Source: Clostridiales bacterium
GTDB taxonomy: Bacteria; Bacillota; Clostridia; Christensenellales; Pumilibacteraceae
Reading direction: 5' to 3'
Length of the DNA: 64,000 nucleotides
Assembly (NCBI GenBank): GCA_029055565.1
Contig: JAIDCZ010000014.1
Coordinates: 1-64,000, forward strand
Below the pieces are notes generated by a model, which was not told where the DNA came from, made no database searches, and saw nothing but the letters and a program-made list of their open reading frames with translations. Shown in pieces: positions 8,611 through 17,400 of this stretch. Position 1 is the stretch's first letter. Each line of letters starts with the position of its first letter. Position numbers and translations under genes: made by a program.

Positions 8611-8776
8611 AACTACTGGGCGGCATGACCGTGCGCTGCGGAGTAAAGCAATAACAGACGGCAACGGTATAATCAGCGCACGGTTCGCTAGGCACTCGGC
8701 TTTAGCCGAAGCCCGCCCGCGCGGTCCGCGGGCAGTCCGCCCATGATAAGTGTCAGTATCGCTTTGGCGGTTTTTT
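8611..8776 (+). ncRNA. Candidate structured RNA downstream of tRNA-Thr
   Basis: I see no ORF here, but there are nested complementary segments. TGGGCGG (8617-8623) pairs with CCGCCCA (8737-8743) and encloses a 10-bp helix CCGTGCGCTG (8629-8638)/CAGCGCACGG (8674-8683), a small hairpin at 8696-8709 and a GC-rich hairpin CCCGC/GCGGG near 8715-8732. CCGCC at 8737 can instead pair with GGCGG at 8766-8770, which is followed by six T, so an alternative terminator-like fold exists. I do not recognise a known RNA family. The remaining sequence up to 8923 holds only a TATAAT-like box (8877-8882) for the exonuclease gene. Confidence 0.35.
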
Positions 8777-8923
8777 GTTTTGGAGCTACCGGACGGCTTA
8801 CTGTGCTATCGTTATTATATAATTAAAGGGGAAAATATAATTGCGCCAAACGCTATGATTTTTACGGTAAACATGTTATAATGGTATTCGGTAAGCGTAA
8901 ACGAAAGATAAAGGTTAAAGCTA

Positions 8924-9820
8924 ATGAATTACTTGTACTTCGACATAGAATGCTGTGACGGCAACCATATATGTTCGTTTGGTTACGTAGTGGTAAACGA
9001 CGAGTTTACCGTGCTGGAAAAGGACGATATACTTATCAATCCCGAAAAGCGGTTTCAATTAGGCCGAGCAAATTTCGATCCCGCTATTAGTTTGGCGTAT
9101 AGTAAAAACGCGTTTAGGCGCAGTCCCAATTTTAGGGCGAAGTACGGCGAGATTAAGCAACTGTTGACGCGGCCAAATCAAATTATTTTGGGGCATGCCG
9201 TGGCGTCCGATTTGAACTTTTTGGACATAGCGTGTACGCGGTACGGCAAAAAGCGCGTGGATATAGACGCGTACGATACTCAAAAAATTTACGCCGACAA
9301 CTTTGCTTCGGGCAAATGCTGTTCGCTGGATACTATTCTAAAAGACCTCGGTATAGACATGGGGCAGTTGGTCGAACACAAAAGCTGCGACGACGCCGAG
9401 CTGACCATGCTCGCCGTCAAGCAAATGTGCGCGCGGCAAAACGTATCCGTGGCGGAACTTTTACATAACAACGCCGAATGTATCGTAAGCTATAGCGTGC
9501 TGGAGGAGAACAAAAAGCGGAGTAGGATTAGAAAGAGCATAAAGCTGTTCAACAAAAAGTACGACGGTGCAATCGGCGCGGACAAGATATATTTTTCCGC
9601 GGCCTTGGGCCTTGACGACGTGGACTGCCGCATACGTTTGATAGAAAGAATATACCGCAACGGCTATGCTGTAACGACTAATATTGCAGACTGCATTTAC
9701 GTAGTTTGCGAAAACGGTATTATCGACGACAAGGAACGCAATTCGCTTGCCGCGTCAGACAAAAAAGAACCTCAATTCATTTCGGTTGACCGTTTGCATA
9801 CCGTATTGCCCCAAAAATAG
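8924..9820 (+). CDS. DEDDh 3'-5' exonuclease with C-terminal BRCT-like domain
   Basis: A 298-residue protein. The exonuclease core has D7 and E9 in FDIE, D96 in GHAVASDLNF, and the H152-x4-D157 pair in HKSCDDAEL, so all DEDDh catalytic residues are present, as in DNA polymerase III epsilon-type nucleases. Residues from about 220 look like a BRCT fold (YFSAALGLDD, then GYAVTTNIADCIYVV and ISVDRL). Stand-alone epsilon-BRCT proteins occur in Firmicutes and are presumed to act in DNA repair; the actual substrate is unknown here. AAAGG lies upstream of the ATG. Confidence 0.75.
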   Translation: MNYLYFDIECCDGNHICSFGYVVVNDEFTVLEKDDILINPEKRFQLGRANFDPAISLAYSKNAFRRSPNFRAKYGEIKQLLTRPNQIILGHAVASDLNFLDIACTRYGKKRVDIDAYDTQKIYADNFASGKCCSLDTILKDLGIDMGQLVEHKSCDDAELTMLAVKQMCARQNVSVAELLHNNAECIVSYSVLEENKKRSRIRKSIKLFNKKYDGAIGADKIYFSAALGLDDVDCRIRLIERIYRNGYAVTTNIADCIYVVCENGIIDDKERNSLAASDKKEPQFISVDRLHTVLPQK

Positions 9821-9973
9821 GAGAGTGCGTTGCCGCGCAGTAGGTAAACGATATTCAGAGTATTAAAGTAAATACGTTAGTCCTATAAGTATAATAGAAA
9901 ATATGCTTGCTTTCGGCGCACTTTAATGTTAAAATACTACCAATAAATCAACGGAAGAGGGTGGCGAACTCTT

Positions 9974-10447
9974 ATGTTTAATAATGCTTTGTGGGAAAGT
10001 CGTGTTCACACAAGTAAAAGAATGCTAAATATACTTTGCGGAATAGAGATTTTGTGTATAGTGGCAACGGTTATTTCCATTATGTATGCCGAATTGTACG
10101 CTCTTATCCCCGGCGGGGTAATGTTAGCCGGTTTGGTAGTACTGTTGTTGTTCTACAAGGACAGTAAATGGCTAAGCGATAAACTGATTTTTGCGTTAGA
10201 TGATGACGGTTTATATTTTACCTCTCAATCGGGCGACGGGTCGTATTTTTCGGCGGAATACGGTAATATCTCTTGTTTTACTGCGAAAAAGAGCGGACAA
10301 TATCATACGGTGACTGTATATTTCAAATTACCCGAAAACGCCGGAATACGCGGTGATCTTAAATCTCTCAAGATGATCAAAATAGAACGCTTCGACGATC
10401 TTAAAGAAATACTGTTATCACACGGCATTAAGTACGGAAAAAACTGA
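9974..10447 (+). CDS. Small two-helix membrane protein
   Basis: 157 residues, family uncertain. Two adjacent transmembrane helices (about 17-38 and 43-62) are followed by a soluble domain that begins IFALDDDGLYFTS and contains SAEYGNISCF. This layout is typical of YcxB-like proteins with a PH-like C-terminal domain, but I cannot confirm the match. GAGGGTGG lies before the ATG. A 26-bp perfect palindrome ends the gene. Confidence 0.6.
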   Translation: MFNNALWESRVHTSKRMLNILCGIEILCIVATVISIMYAELYALIPGGVMLAGLVVLLLFYKDSKWLSDKLIFALDDDGLYFTSQSGDGSYFSAEYGNISCFTAKKSGQYHTVTVYFKLPENAGIRGDLKSLKMIKIERFDDLKEILLSHGIKYGKN

Positions 10448-10487
10448 TTTGTATTCCTTGCCACCGAAAAGACGTAAACAAGCCAAT

Positions 10488-10544
10488 AAAAACCCCATTG
10501 CGGTGTATGCGATTCTCTATCGCATACACCGCAATGGGGTTTTT
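10488..10544. terminator. Bidirectional terminator, perfect 26-bp palindrome
   Basis: The arms at 10488-10513 and 10519-10544 are exact reverse complements with a 5-nt loop. They begin with five A and end with five T, so the stem works on both strands. It lies between convergent genes ending at 10447 and 10558. Confidence 0.9.
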
Positions 10545-10557
10545 GTTTTGTGTTCGT

Positions 10558-11364
10558 TTAAAGTAAAGGTTTTAGCGGTGGTGTATCGTTATTTTCGGGC
10601 GGTGCGCCGTATTTTGCATTGGATATATCGGAGCTTGCGGCGGCGGCGAACGCGGCGTAATCGTACGGCGCGTAGGCGTAGGGGTTGCGCTTTTTGGCGG
10701 AGCTTGCGGCGTTGACGTCCGCAAATCCGTCAAGCGGAAGGTCGCCGCCGTCGGACATTATTGCCAGTACGATTATTGCGATAATCAGTCCGGCAAAGGA
10801 GAAGTACGCAACCGTCTTTACGTGTTCCTTGGCGCAACGCGCGTTGTCGGCAAGCGGAATAAAGAACGCGACGAATATTATCAGATACAGTATTGTCAGC
10901 ACCGACATTGCTTTTGTCGCGCCGGTCGCAAGCCCGCACCACGTCGATACCGCGCCTATAACTATAAGTGCGTAAATCGTCATGCTTATTATATAGTGCT
11001 TGCGCGCAAACGGTATATAAGTTATAGCCAAGTACAACGCGTACGCGGCTATAAGTCCCGCCGCGGCCAGCGCGGTCTGCCAAATTTCGGGGAACGTGCC
11101 CAAGTGCATAAACAAACTGCTTATGGCCATTCCGTCGGCAATCGCGTTTACGGCAAGCGTAATGCACTGCGCAACCGTAGTGTACTTTTCGATCACTTTG
11201 TTTATAACCAAAAGCACGATGGTTGCTAATACGAAAGTTGGTATTGCGACGGAAACGCCCACCCATTTGTCCGACGTAATCAGCGGCATTATATGTACCG
11301 TCGCAAAGCTCAACACGGTCGTTGCGGCGAACAGCAGTAACGATAACAAGCTCTTTTTGTTCAT
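10558..11364 (-). CDS. Seven-helix membrane protein, function unknown
   Basis: 268 residues. About seven hydrophobic helices fill residues 5-215. The C-terminal tail of about 50 residues is soluble, rich in Ala, Tyr and Pro (YAYAPYDYAAFAAAA), and probably cytoplasmic. I chose the ATG at 11364 because TATAAT ends exactly 6 nt upstream and TTGCAT lies 16 nt before that, so transcription should start at the ATG. No Shine-Dalgarno site exists. An upstream TTG in the same frame would overlap the -10 box and is unlikely. No domain recognised. Confidence 0.7.
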   Translation of the reverse strand: MNKKSLLSLLLFAATTVLSFATVHIMPLITSDKWVGVSVAIPTFVLATIVLLVINKVIEKYTTVAQCITLAVNAIADGMAISSLFMHLGTFPEIWQTALAAAGLIAAYALYLAITYIPFARKHYIISMTIYALIVIGAVSTWCGLATGATKAMSVLTILYLIIFVAFFIPLADNARCAKEHVKTVAYFSFAGLIIAIIVLAIMSDGGDLPLDGFADVNAASSAKKRNPYAYAPYDYAAFAAAASSDISNAKYGAPPENNDTPPLKPLL

Positions 11365-11484
11365 ACTTGCATTATAGCACAAAGTATTGATTATGCAACG
11401 AATAAATATAAATTTAATGAAATTTTAACATGCCGTTAATATTTTGCGGTTGATTTGTCGGCTGGGCAATGGTATAATATGCGT

Positions 11485-11877
11485 GTGAAAGATATGACGG
11501 TTGAACAATTTGAAATAGCGTTAAAGGCGGGGCAAGGTAGGTGCATACGATTCCTCGAAAGCTGTGCGGACAAGGAACCTTACCGCACGGCGGTGCTCGG
11601 TGCGTGCCTTAACGGCTACGCCTACGACGGCCGGTGCGAGGGCACGCGAGCAGAGTATACCTATAAGCTGTTGTCGTGCTTTAACGACGACGAATACTTT
11701 TTTTCGCGTATTCGGCATGTGCTGTACGAGGCGTTGGCTTGGAAAAACGGTAGCAGTATATACGAGTACCTTTTCGATTTAATATTGGAGTTTGCTAAGG
11801 CCGGCCACGCGCCCGCCAAGAAATTTGTTGACGAAATTTCCAATCAGTTGTCGGACTTGCGCCGAAAAGATAATTAA
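11485..11877 (+). CDS. Small hypothetical protein (leaderless GTG start)
   Basis: 130 residues, no recognised domain. The sequence is soluble, rich in aromatic residues and predicted mostly helical. TTGATT, a 17-nt spacer and TATAAT (11473-11478) precede the GTG at 11485 by exactly 6 nt, which is the leaderless layout seen for other genes in this window; the next ATG (MTVEQF) three codons later is the alternative. Low-complexity or repeat-derived sequence is absent, and codon use resembles neighbouring genes, so I think it is real. Confidence 0.6.
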   Translation: MKDMTVEQFEIALKAGQGRCIRFLESCADKEPYRTAVLGACLNGYAYDGRCEGTRAEYTYKLLSCFNDDEYFFSRIRHVLYEALAWKNGSSIYEYLFDLILEFAKAGHAPAKKFVDEISNQLSDLRRKDN

Positions 11878-11880
11878 GAA

Positions 11881-12100
11881 TTGCCCTCATCCGTCGCTTG
11901 CGCGACACCTTCCCCCAAGGGAAGGTAATTCACTTTTGTCATTCCGAGCATTTTTTGCCAGCCGAGGAATCTCAACCGAATTAAATTCAGTAAATACAGT
12001 AATAGTGGCGTTGATAAATATGTATCGACACGCTACTATTCGGGTGTAACCAAAAACTAATTATTCGGCAAACACACGAAAGTAAAAAGACTTGCATTTT
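11881..12100. repeat. Cluster of intergenic repeats
   Basis: Three elements are packed between the unknown gene and rsmA. First comes a CATCCGTCGCTTGCGCG / CCTTCCCCCAAGGGAAGG element (11888-11927). Then a partial TTGTCATTCCGA...GGAATCTCAACC half-palindrome (11936-11978). Last is a diverged copy of the repeat that is tandem at 5184 (12006-12100, with GGGTGTAACCAAAAACTAA). No coding potential. Confidence 0.65.
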
Positions 12101-12134
12101 TATCTACCTTGTGATATACTGTAATTGTGGAATT

Positions 12135-12968
12135 ATGGTCGATATAGAACAAATTTTAACTAAACATAAGTTCAAGTACAAAAAGGCGTTGGGACAAAAC
12201 TTTATTTTTGACGACGACCTACTTGACGAGATTGCCGAGGCGGGCGGCGCCGACGGCAAATGCGTCGTGGAAATCGGCGCGGGCAGCGGCAGTCTTTCGC
12301 GTGCCATTGCAAAGCGTGCTTCCGCACTATGCGCGTTCGAGATTGACGAAACGCTGTTCCCCATACTTGGCGAAACGCTGGATGGGTTTGAAAACGTGCG
12401 GTTGTTCAGCAATAACGTGCTGGAGCTTGGTATAGAAACGGTGGATATGCTGATAGGCGAGCCGTATATCGTTATAGCCAATCTGCCGTACTATATAACT
12501 ACGCCGCTTATATTTTTGTTTTTAAAGTCTACGCTGTGCGGGTCTATAACTTGCCTCGTGCAAAAGGAAGTTGCGGATAGGATTTGCGCGACGGACGGCA
12601 GTGACTTCGGCGCGCTTTCGGCGTCCGTTCAAGCCGTAGCTGTTCCGAGCAAAATTCGGGATATTAAGTCGTGGGATTTTACGCCTATGCCCGACGTGGA
12701 CAGCACGCTTATTCGGCTCGACCGCATACAAGGCGCGGCGCTCACCGACGAGCTGGACGCGTTTATAAAAATTTGTTTTGCGCAAAAACGCAAAACGCTT
12801 GTAAACAATCTTACGACGGCCGGCATAAATAAACAAGACGTCGTAGACGCGCTTGCTAAGCTCGGCTTTGCCGCCACGGCGCGCGCGGAGGAGTTGGGCG
12901 CGGTAAACGTTCGATTGCTCGGCGAGGCACTTGGGCGTGTTCCGCAACCGACGACGGACGGCCTATAA
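12135..12968 (+). CDS. rsmA: 16S rRNA dimethyladenosine transferase RsmA (KsgA)
   Basis: SAM-dependent dimethylation of two adenosines in the 3' hairpin of 16S rRNA during 30S maturation. The 277-residue protein has KALGQNF at the N-terminus, the SAM-binding EIGAGSGSLS, and the adenine-binding NLPYYIT motif with the typical spacing, plus FAQKRKTL in the C-terminal domain. I place the start at 12135 because the upstream in-frame codons overlap TATACT (12115-12120); the leader would be only about 8 nt and has no Shine-Dalgarno site. pckA follows after 51 nt. Confidence 0.93.
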   Translation: MVDIEQILTKHKFKYKKALGQNFIFDDDLLDEIAEAGGADGKCVVEIGAGSGSLSRAIAKRASALCAFEIDETLFPILGETLDGFENVRLFSNNVLELGIETVDMLIGEPYIVIANLPYYITTPLIFLFLKSTLCGSITCLVQKEVADRICATDGSDFGALSASVQAVAVPSKIRDIKSWDFTPMPDVDSTLIRLDRIQGAALTDELDAFIKICFAQKRKTLVNNLTTAGINKQDVVDALAKLGFAATARAEELGAVNVRLLGEALGRVPQPTTDGL

Positions 12969-13019
12969 TCCGACGAACACGGTCAACAATTTATGCGCGG
13001 TCAGCGCAAAGGAGTATAT

Positions 13020-14597
13020 ATGCAAACCTACGGAATTGAAAAGTATGGGATTAAAAACCCTAAAAAAGTCGATCGCAATCTTGCTCCCGCGGTTCTTACC
13101 GAGGAGGCGCTTGCCACCGAACCTTGCAAGTTGATGGATACCGGCGCGTTGCTTGTGGAAACGGGCGCGTACACCGGTCGTTCGCCCAAGGACCGCTTTA
13201 TAGTCGACGAGGCTGGCGTATCCGAAAAAATCGGCTGGGGCACCGAAAACAAAAAGTTCCCGCTTGATAAATTCGAGCTTATTTACAAAAAGGTGGGCGA
13301 GTACTTGTCCGGCAAGAACGTTTACTTGTTCGACGGCTTTGCCGGCGCCGACCCCAAGTACCGCGTGGCGGTACGCGTAATCAACGAGTACGCGTCCGAA
13401 AATCTGTTTATGAACAACATGCTCATTCGCCCGACGGATAAGGAGCTTAAGAGCTTTAAAGAGGACTACACGCTTATTGCCGTCCCCGGGTTGAAGCTCG
13501 ATCCCAAGGAGTGCGGCACCAACAGCGAGGCGGCAATACTGCTTTGCCTCAACAAAAAGATTATTCTCGTGGTCGGCTCCAAGTACGCCGGTGAAATGAA
13601 AAAGTCGGTGTTCAGTCTTATGAACTACTTGTTGCCGCAAAAGGGCGTGCTCGGCATGCATTGCTCGGCCAACATGGCGCTTGACGGAAGCGGCGATACC
13701 GCGTTGTTTTTCGGCCTTTCCGGCACCGGCAAGACAACGCTGTCCGCGGACCCTAAGCGCGGCCTTATAGGCGACGACGAGCACGGCTGGTCTGACGACG
13801 GCATATTCAATATCGAAGGCGGCTGCTACGCAAAGTGCATAGACCTCAGCAAGGAGCACGAACCCGAAATTTACGGCGCTATCCGTCATGGCGCGCTCGT
13901 GGAAAACGTGGTCGTAGATCCCGAAACGCGCAAGCCCGACTACACCGACCGTTCGCTTACCGAAAACACGCGCGTGTCCTACCCGATAGACTTTATTCCC
14001 AACAAGGTGGTGCCGTCGGTTGGCAAGCACCCCAAGACGGTTATATTCCTTACGGCCGACGCGTTCGGCGTTCTGCCGCCGGTTGCTAAGCTCACCAAGG
14101 AGCAAGCCATGTTCTACTTCGTGTCCGGCTACACCAGCAAGGTCGCCGGCACCGAGCGCGGCATAACCGATCCGGTCAGCACCTTCTCCACTTGCTTCGG
14201 TGCACCGTTTATGCCGTTGCCTTCGTCCGAGTACGCAAAGCTGTTGGGCGAAAAGATAGAAAAGCACGGTTCCGACGTGTACCTTATCAACACCGGCTGG
14301 ACGGGCGGCGCTTACGGCGTTGGCAAGCGCATGAGCTTGCCCGCAACTCGCGCGATAGTCACCGCCGCGCTTGACGGCACGCTCGCCGACGTCGAGTACG
14401 AGGTAGAGCCTTTCTTCGGCCTTGCAATACCCAAAACTTGCCCGAACGTGGAAAGCAATATCCTCAATCCCAAAAACGTGTGGAAGGACAAAGCCGAGTA
14501 CGACCGCCTTGCCAAAAAGCTGGCGCACGACTTTGCCGAGAACATCAAAAAATACGACCTTGACGCGACCATCGTCGCGGCCGGACCCAAGGCGTAA
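13020..14597 (+). CDS. pckA: Phosphoenolpyruvate carboxykinase (ATP)
   Basis: Interconverts oxaloacetate plus ATP and PEP plus CO2 plus ADP; in anaerobes it often runs toward oxaloacetate for fermentation. The 525-residue protein has the kinase P-loop GLSGTGKTTLS, the metal/substrate segment GDDEHGWSDDG, and GRSPKDRF with the substrate arginine near the N-terminus. Length and motifs are those of the ATP-dependent family, not the GTP type. AAAGGAG lies at 13008-13014. A TATAAT at 12964-12969, inside the end of rsmA, could give it a separate promoter. A strong terminator follows. Confidence 0.97.
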   Translation: MQTYGIEKYGIKNPKKVDRNLAPAVLTEEALATEPCKLMDTGALLVETGAYTGRSPKDRFIVDEAGVSEKIGWGTENKKFPLDKFELIYKKVGEYLSGKNVYLFDGFAGADPKYRVAVRVINEYASENLFMNNMLIRPTDKELKSFKEDYTLIAVPGLKLDPKECGTNSEAAILLCLNKKIILVVGSKYAGEMKKSVFSLMNYLLPQKGVLGMHCSANMALDGSGDTALFFGLSGTGKTTLSADPKRGLIGDDEHGWSDDGIFNIEGGCYAKCIDLSKEHEPEIYGAIRHGALVENVVVDPETRKPDYTDRSLTENTRVSYPIDFIPNKVVPSVGKHPKTVIFLTADAFGVLPPVAKLTKEQAMFYFVSGYTSKVAGTERGITDPVSTFSTCFGAPFMPLPSSEYAKLLGEKIEKHGSDVYLINTGWTGGAYGVGKRMSLPATRAIVTAALDGTLADVEYEVEPFFGLAIPKTCPNVESNILNPKNVWKDKAEYDRLAKKLAHDFAENIKKYDLDATIVAAGPKA

Positions 14598-14606
14598 CTG
14601 TAAAAT

Positions 14607-14634
14607 AAAACCCCGCCGTTTGCGGGGTTTTTTG
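14607..14634 (+). terminator. Terminator of pckA
   Basis: The stem CCCCGC/GCGGGG with a short loop is followed by six T. It lies between the convergent pckA and cysK genes. Confidence 0.9.
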
Positions 14635-14676
14635 TTGTCGAATGAAATATACGGTTGGGAATTATTGCATGTTATT

Positions 14677-15606
14677 TTAATTATCAAACAGACTCGTTGA
14701 GTAATATCTATCGGCGGAGTCGGGGAGGATTGTGACTATATTTTTGCCGATATTTTGTTTGCGTTGTGCAATAACCGTTGCGGCGTGCAAGGCCGCGCCG
14801 CTCGATATGCCGCACAGTACGCCCTCGGTTCTTGCTAAGCTTTTTGCGGCGCAAAACGCGTCGTCGTCGGTTACCGTTACCACTTCGTCGATAATCGACG
14901 CGTCGAGCGTGCTGGGAATAAACCCCGCGCCGATGCCTTGTATCCTATGCGCGCCGCTTTTGCCTTGCGACAGCATTGGGGAATTGCTCGGTTCGACGGC
15001 GACTATTCGTATATTCGCGTTGCGTTCCTTTAGGTATTTGCCTACGCCGGTAATCGTTCCGCCGGTGCCTACGCCGGTGACGAATATATCCACCTTGCCG
15101 TCCATGTCACGCCAAATTTCGGGACCGGTCGTGCGGTAGTGCGCAAGCGGGTTTTGCGGGTTGTCGAACTGTCCGGCTATTATCGCGTCGTCTACTTTCT
15201 GCGCAAGCTCCTCGGCCTTTTGGATAGCGCCTTTCATTCCTTGCTTGCCGTCGGTAAGCACCACTTGCGCGCCGTACGCCTTGATTATATTGCGGCGTTC
15301 TACGCTCATGCTGTCCGGCATGACCACTATCATATTGTATCCGCGCGCGGCGGCAACTGCGGCAAGCGCTATGCCGGTGTTGCCCGACGTCGGTTCTATA
15401 ACCGTGCCGCCCGCCTTTAGTCTGCCGCTTGCTTCGGCGTGGTCTATTATTGCAGCGGCAATTCTGTCCTTGACCGATCCGCACGGATTTAGGTATTCGA
15501 GCTTAGCAAAAACAGCCGCGCATAAACCGTTTGCGCGACTGTAATTTACCACTTGCAAAAGAGGCGTGTTGCCTATTAACGTATTGATTGATTTATGTAT
15601 TGTCAT
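14677..15606 (-). CDS. cysK: Cysteine synthase (O-acetylserine sulfhydrylase)
   Basis: PLP enzyme that makes cysteine from O-acetylserine and sulfide. The 309-residue sequence has the PLP lysine K46 in NPCGSVKDR, the PTSGNTGIALA substrate loop, GVGTGGTITG for phosphate binding and GISSGAA near the C-terminus. These fit CysK rather than cystathionine beta-synthase, and there is no CBS domain. It starts 12 nt after the second ABC exporter gene on the same strand, so it is probably the last gene of that operon; a functional link to export is not obvious. Confidence 0.95.
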   Translation of the reverse strand: MTIHKSINTLIGNTPLLQVVNYSRANGLCAAVFAKLEYLNPCGSVKDRIAAAIIDHAEASGRLKAGGTVIEPTSGNTGIALAAVAAARGYNMIVVMPDSMSVERRNIIKAYGAQVVLTDGKQGMKGAIQKAEELAQKVDDAIIAGQFDNPQNPLAHYRTTGPEIWRDMDGKVDIFVTGVGTGGTITGVGKYLKERNANIRIVAVEPSNSPMLSQGKSGAHRIQGIGAGFIPSTLDASIIDEVVTVTDDDAFCAAKSLARTEGVLCGISSGAALHAATVIAQRKQNIGKNIVTILPDSADRYYSTSLFDN

Positions 15607-15618
15607 AGCATAATATGT

Positions 15619-17400
15619 TTATGCTTTTATCGTATCGTATGTGCGTGCGAATTGCGCTTGGTATAGTGAAGCATACGCGCCGTTCTTTTTGAGCAGTTCG
15701 GTATGCGTGCCGCGCTCGATAATTTTGCCCTTGTCCATAACGAGTATTACGTCGGCGTGGACTATGGTGGACAGTCGGTGCGCTACCACGAAGCCGGTCT
15801 TTTTGTTGCCGTTTTCGGGGCGGAGCAGTCTGTCGAACGCCGCTTGCACGCGCTTTTCGGTGCGGGTATCGATGTTGCTGGTTGCTTCGTCCAATATCAG
15901 CATAGGCGGGTCGACGAGCATTATTCGCGCGATATTGATAAGCTGTTTTTGGCCTTGGGAAATGCCGTCGCCGTCGTCGATAACTGTGTCGTAGCCGTTG
16001 GGCAAGCGCTCGATAAATCCGTCTATATCGGCGGCGCGCGCGGCGGCGCGGACTTCCTCGTCGGTGGCGTTCGGCTTGCCGTAGGCTATGTTGTCGCGCA
16101 CGGTGCCCTTGAATATCCAGCTGTCCTGAAGGACCATTCCGAAATTTTTGCGCACGCTACTGCGGCTGAACTCCTCGGCGGGTGTGCCGTCGAAAAGTAT
16201 TTGGCCGCTTACCGGATCGTAAAAGCGCATTAGTAGGTTGATAAGCGTGGTCTTGCCGCAACCGGTGCGGCCGACTATGGCGACGAGCGTGCCTTTGTTT
16301 ACTGCGATATTCATGTCTTGTATGAGCGGGCGGTCTTGCACGTACGAAAAGTCGAGGCCTTGCACGGATATATTTCCGTCCGATTTAAGCTCGGCGCCGT
16401 CGTCGTTTTGCGGTGCGACTTCGGTCAAGTCGAGTATGCGTTGCGCCGCGGCGAGCGAGGTTTGGAATTCGGTTATTACGCCGGTTATCTCGTTGAGCGG
16501 GCGGGCGAACTGGTTGGCGTACAGCAATAGTTGCGTTATGCCGCCGACGGTGACTTGACCGTTGATTGCGAACACCGTGCCCATAACCGCCGCTACGGCG
16601 TACACCAGCGAGTTGATAAGCCTTGTTGACGGATTGACGAGCGACGAAAAGCACAGCGCCTTGAACCCGCATTTTTTAAGCTCGGTATTGGTCGAATCGA
16701 AGTCGCGCTCGGCGCGTTCGGCATAGCCGTATGCGGACACCAACGCGCGACTGCGCACCGTTTCTTCTGTGTGGGCGTACAGCTCGCCGCGCACCGCCGT
16801 TTGCTGGGTAAAGTACTTGTGCGAGCCGCGTGCCACGAAGTACGACACGAGCAGCGACAGCGGTGTAAGCGCCGCCACGGCAAGCGCTATCCACGGACTG
16901 ATGCGTATCATAAACACGAGCGTGCCGATTATGGTTACCACGCCGGTAAATATTTGGGTCGCGCCTTGGACTATTCCGTCAGCTATCTGGTCGGCGTCGA
17001 CCGATATACGCGCGGTAATATCGCCGGGGGATTGGGTATCGACGTAGGACAGCGGCGCGTCGACTACGGCGGCGAATCCCGCCTTGCGTGCGTCGGCAAC
17101 GGCAAGATGCGCGGCGCGGTTGGCGCAAAGGTTCATAAGCCACTGGAACAACAGTACTGCGGCAATCAGTCCGGCAAGCACGCATAGGTAGACGGCAAGC
17201 TTGCCGAAGTTGACGTTGCCCTTGCCGACTATGCAGTCCACGGCGTCGCCTATAATCACCGGCGTAAACAGCATTGCCGCCGCGGTGATTACCGCGCAGA
17301 TAAACGCGAGTGCAAGCAGACCGCCGTGTGGTTTGAGATACTTCATGAGTCGGCGCAAGGTCGACCGTTTTTTTGCAGTTTGTTTTTTCATAGCAATCAC
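15619..17400 (-). CDS. ABC exporter half-transporter, catalytic-site subunit
   Basis: 593 residues: six transmembrane helices (about 25-310) and a C-terminal ATPase. Walker A is GRTGCGKTT, Walker B is MLILDEATS with the catalytic Glu, and the switch His is in VAHRLST. The signature is ISQGQ instead of LSGGQ. With the upstream partner this gives one intact and one degenerate ATP site, as in heterodimeric exporters of the TM287/288, BmrCD and LmrCD type, often linked to drugs or lipids. GTG at 17400 overlaps the partner stop; ATG at 17391 is an alternative start. Substrate unknown. Confidence 0.9.
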   Translation of the reverse strand: MIAMKKQTAKKRSTLRRLMKYLKPHGGLLALAFICAVITAAAMLFTPVIIGDAVDCIVGKGNVNFGKLAVYLCVLAGLIAAVLLFQWLMNLCANRAAHLAVADARKAGFAAVVDAPLSYVDTQSPGDITARISVDADQIADGIVQGATQIFTGVVTIIGTLVFMIRISPWIALAVAALTPLSLLVSYFVARGSHKYFTQQTAVRGELYAHTEETVRSRALVSAYGYAERAERDFDSTNTELKKCGFKALCFSSLVNPSTRLINSLVYAVAAVMGTVFAINGQVTVGGITQLLLYANQFARPLNEITGVITEFQTSLAAAQRILDLTEVAPQNDDGAELKSDGNISVQGLDFSYVQDRPLIQDMNIAVNKGTLVAIVGRTGCGKTTLINLLMRFYDPVSGQILFDGTPAEEFSRSSVRKNFGMVLQDSWIFKGTVRDNIAYGKPNATDEEVRAAARAADIDGFIERLPNGYDTVIDDGDGISQGQKQLINIARIMLVDPPMLILDEATSNIDTRTEKRVQAAFDRLLRPENGNKKTGFVVAHRLSTIVHADVILVMDKGKIIERGTHTELLKKNGAYASLYQAQFARTYDTIKA

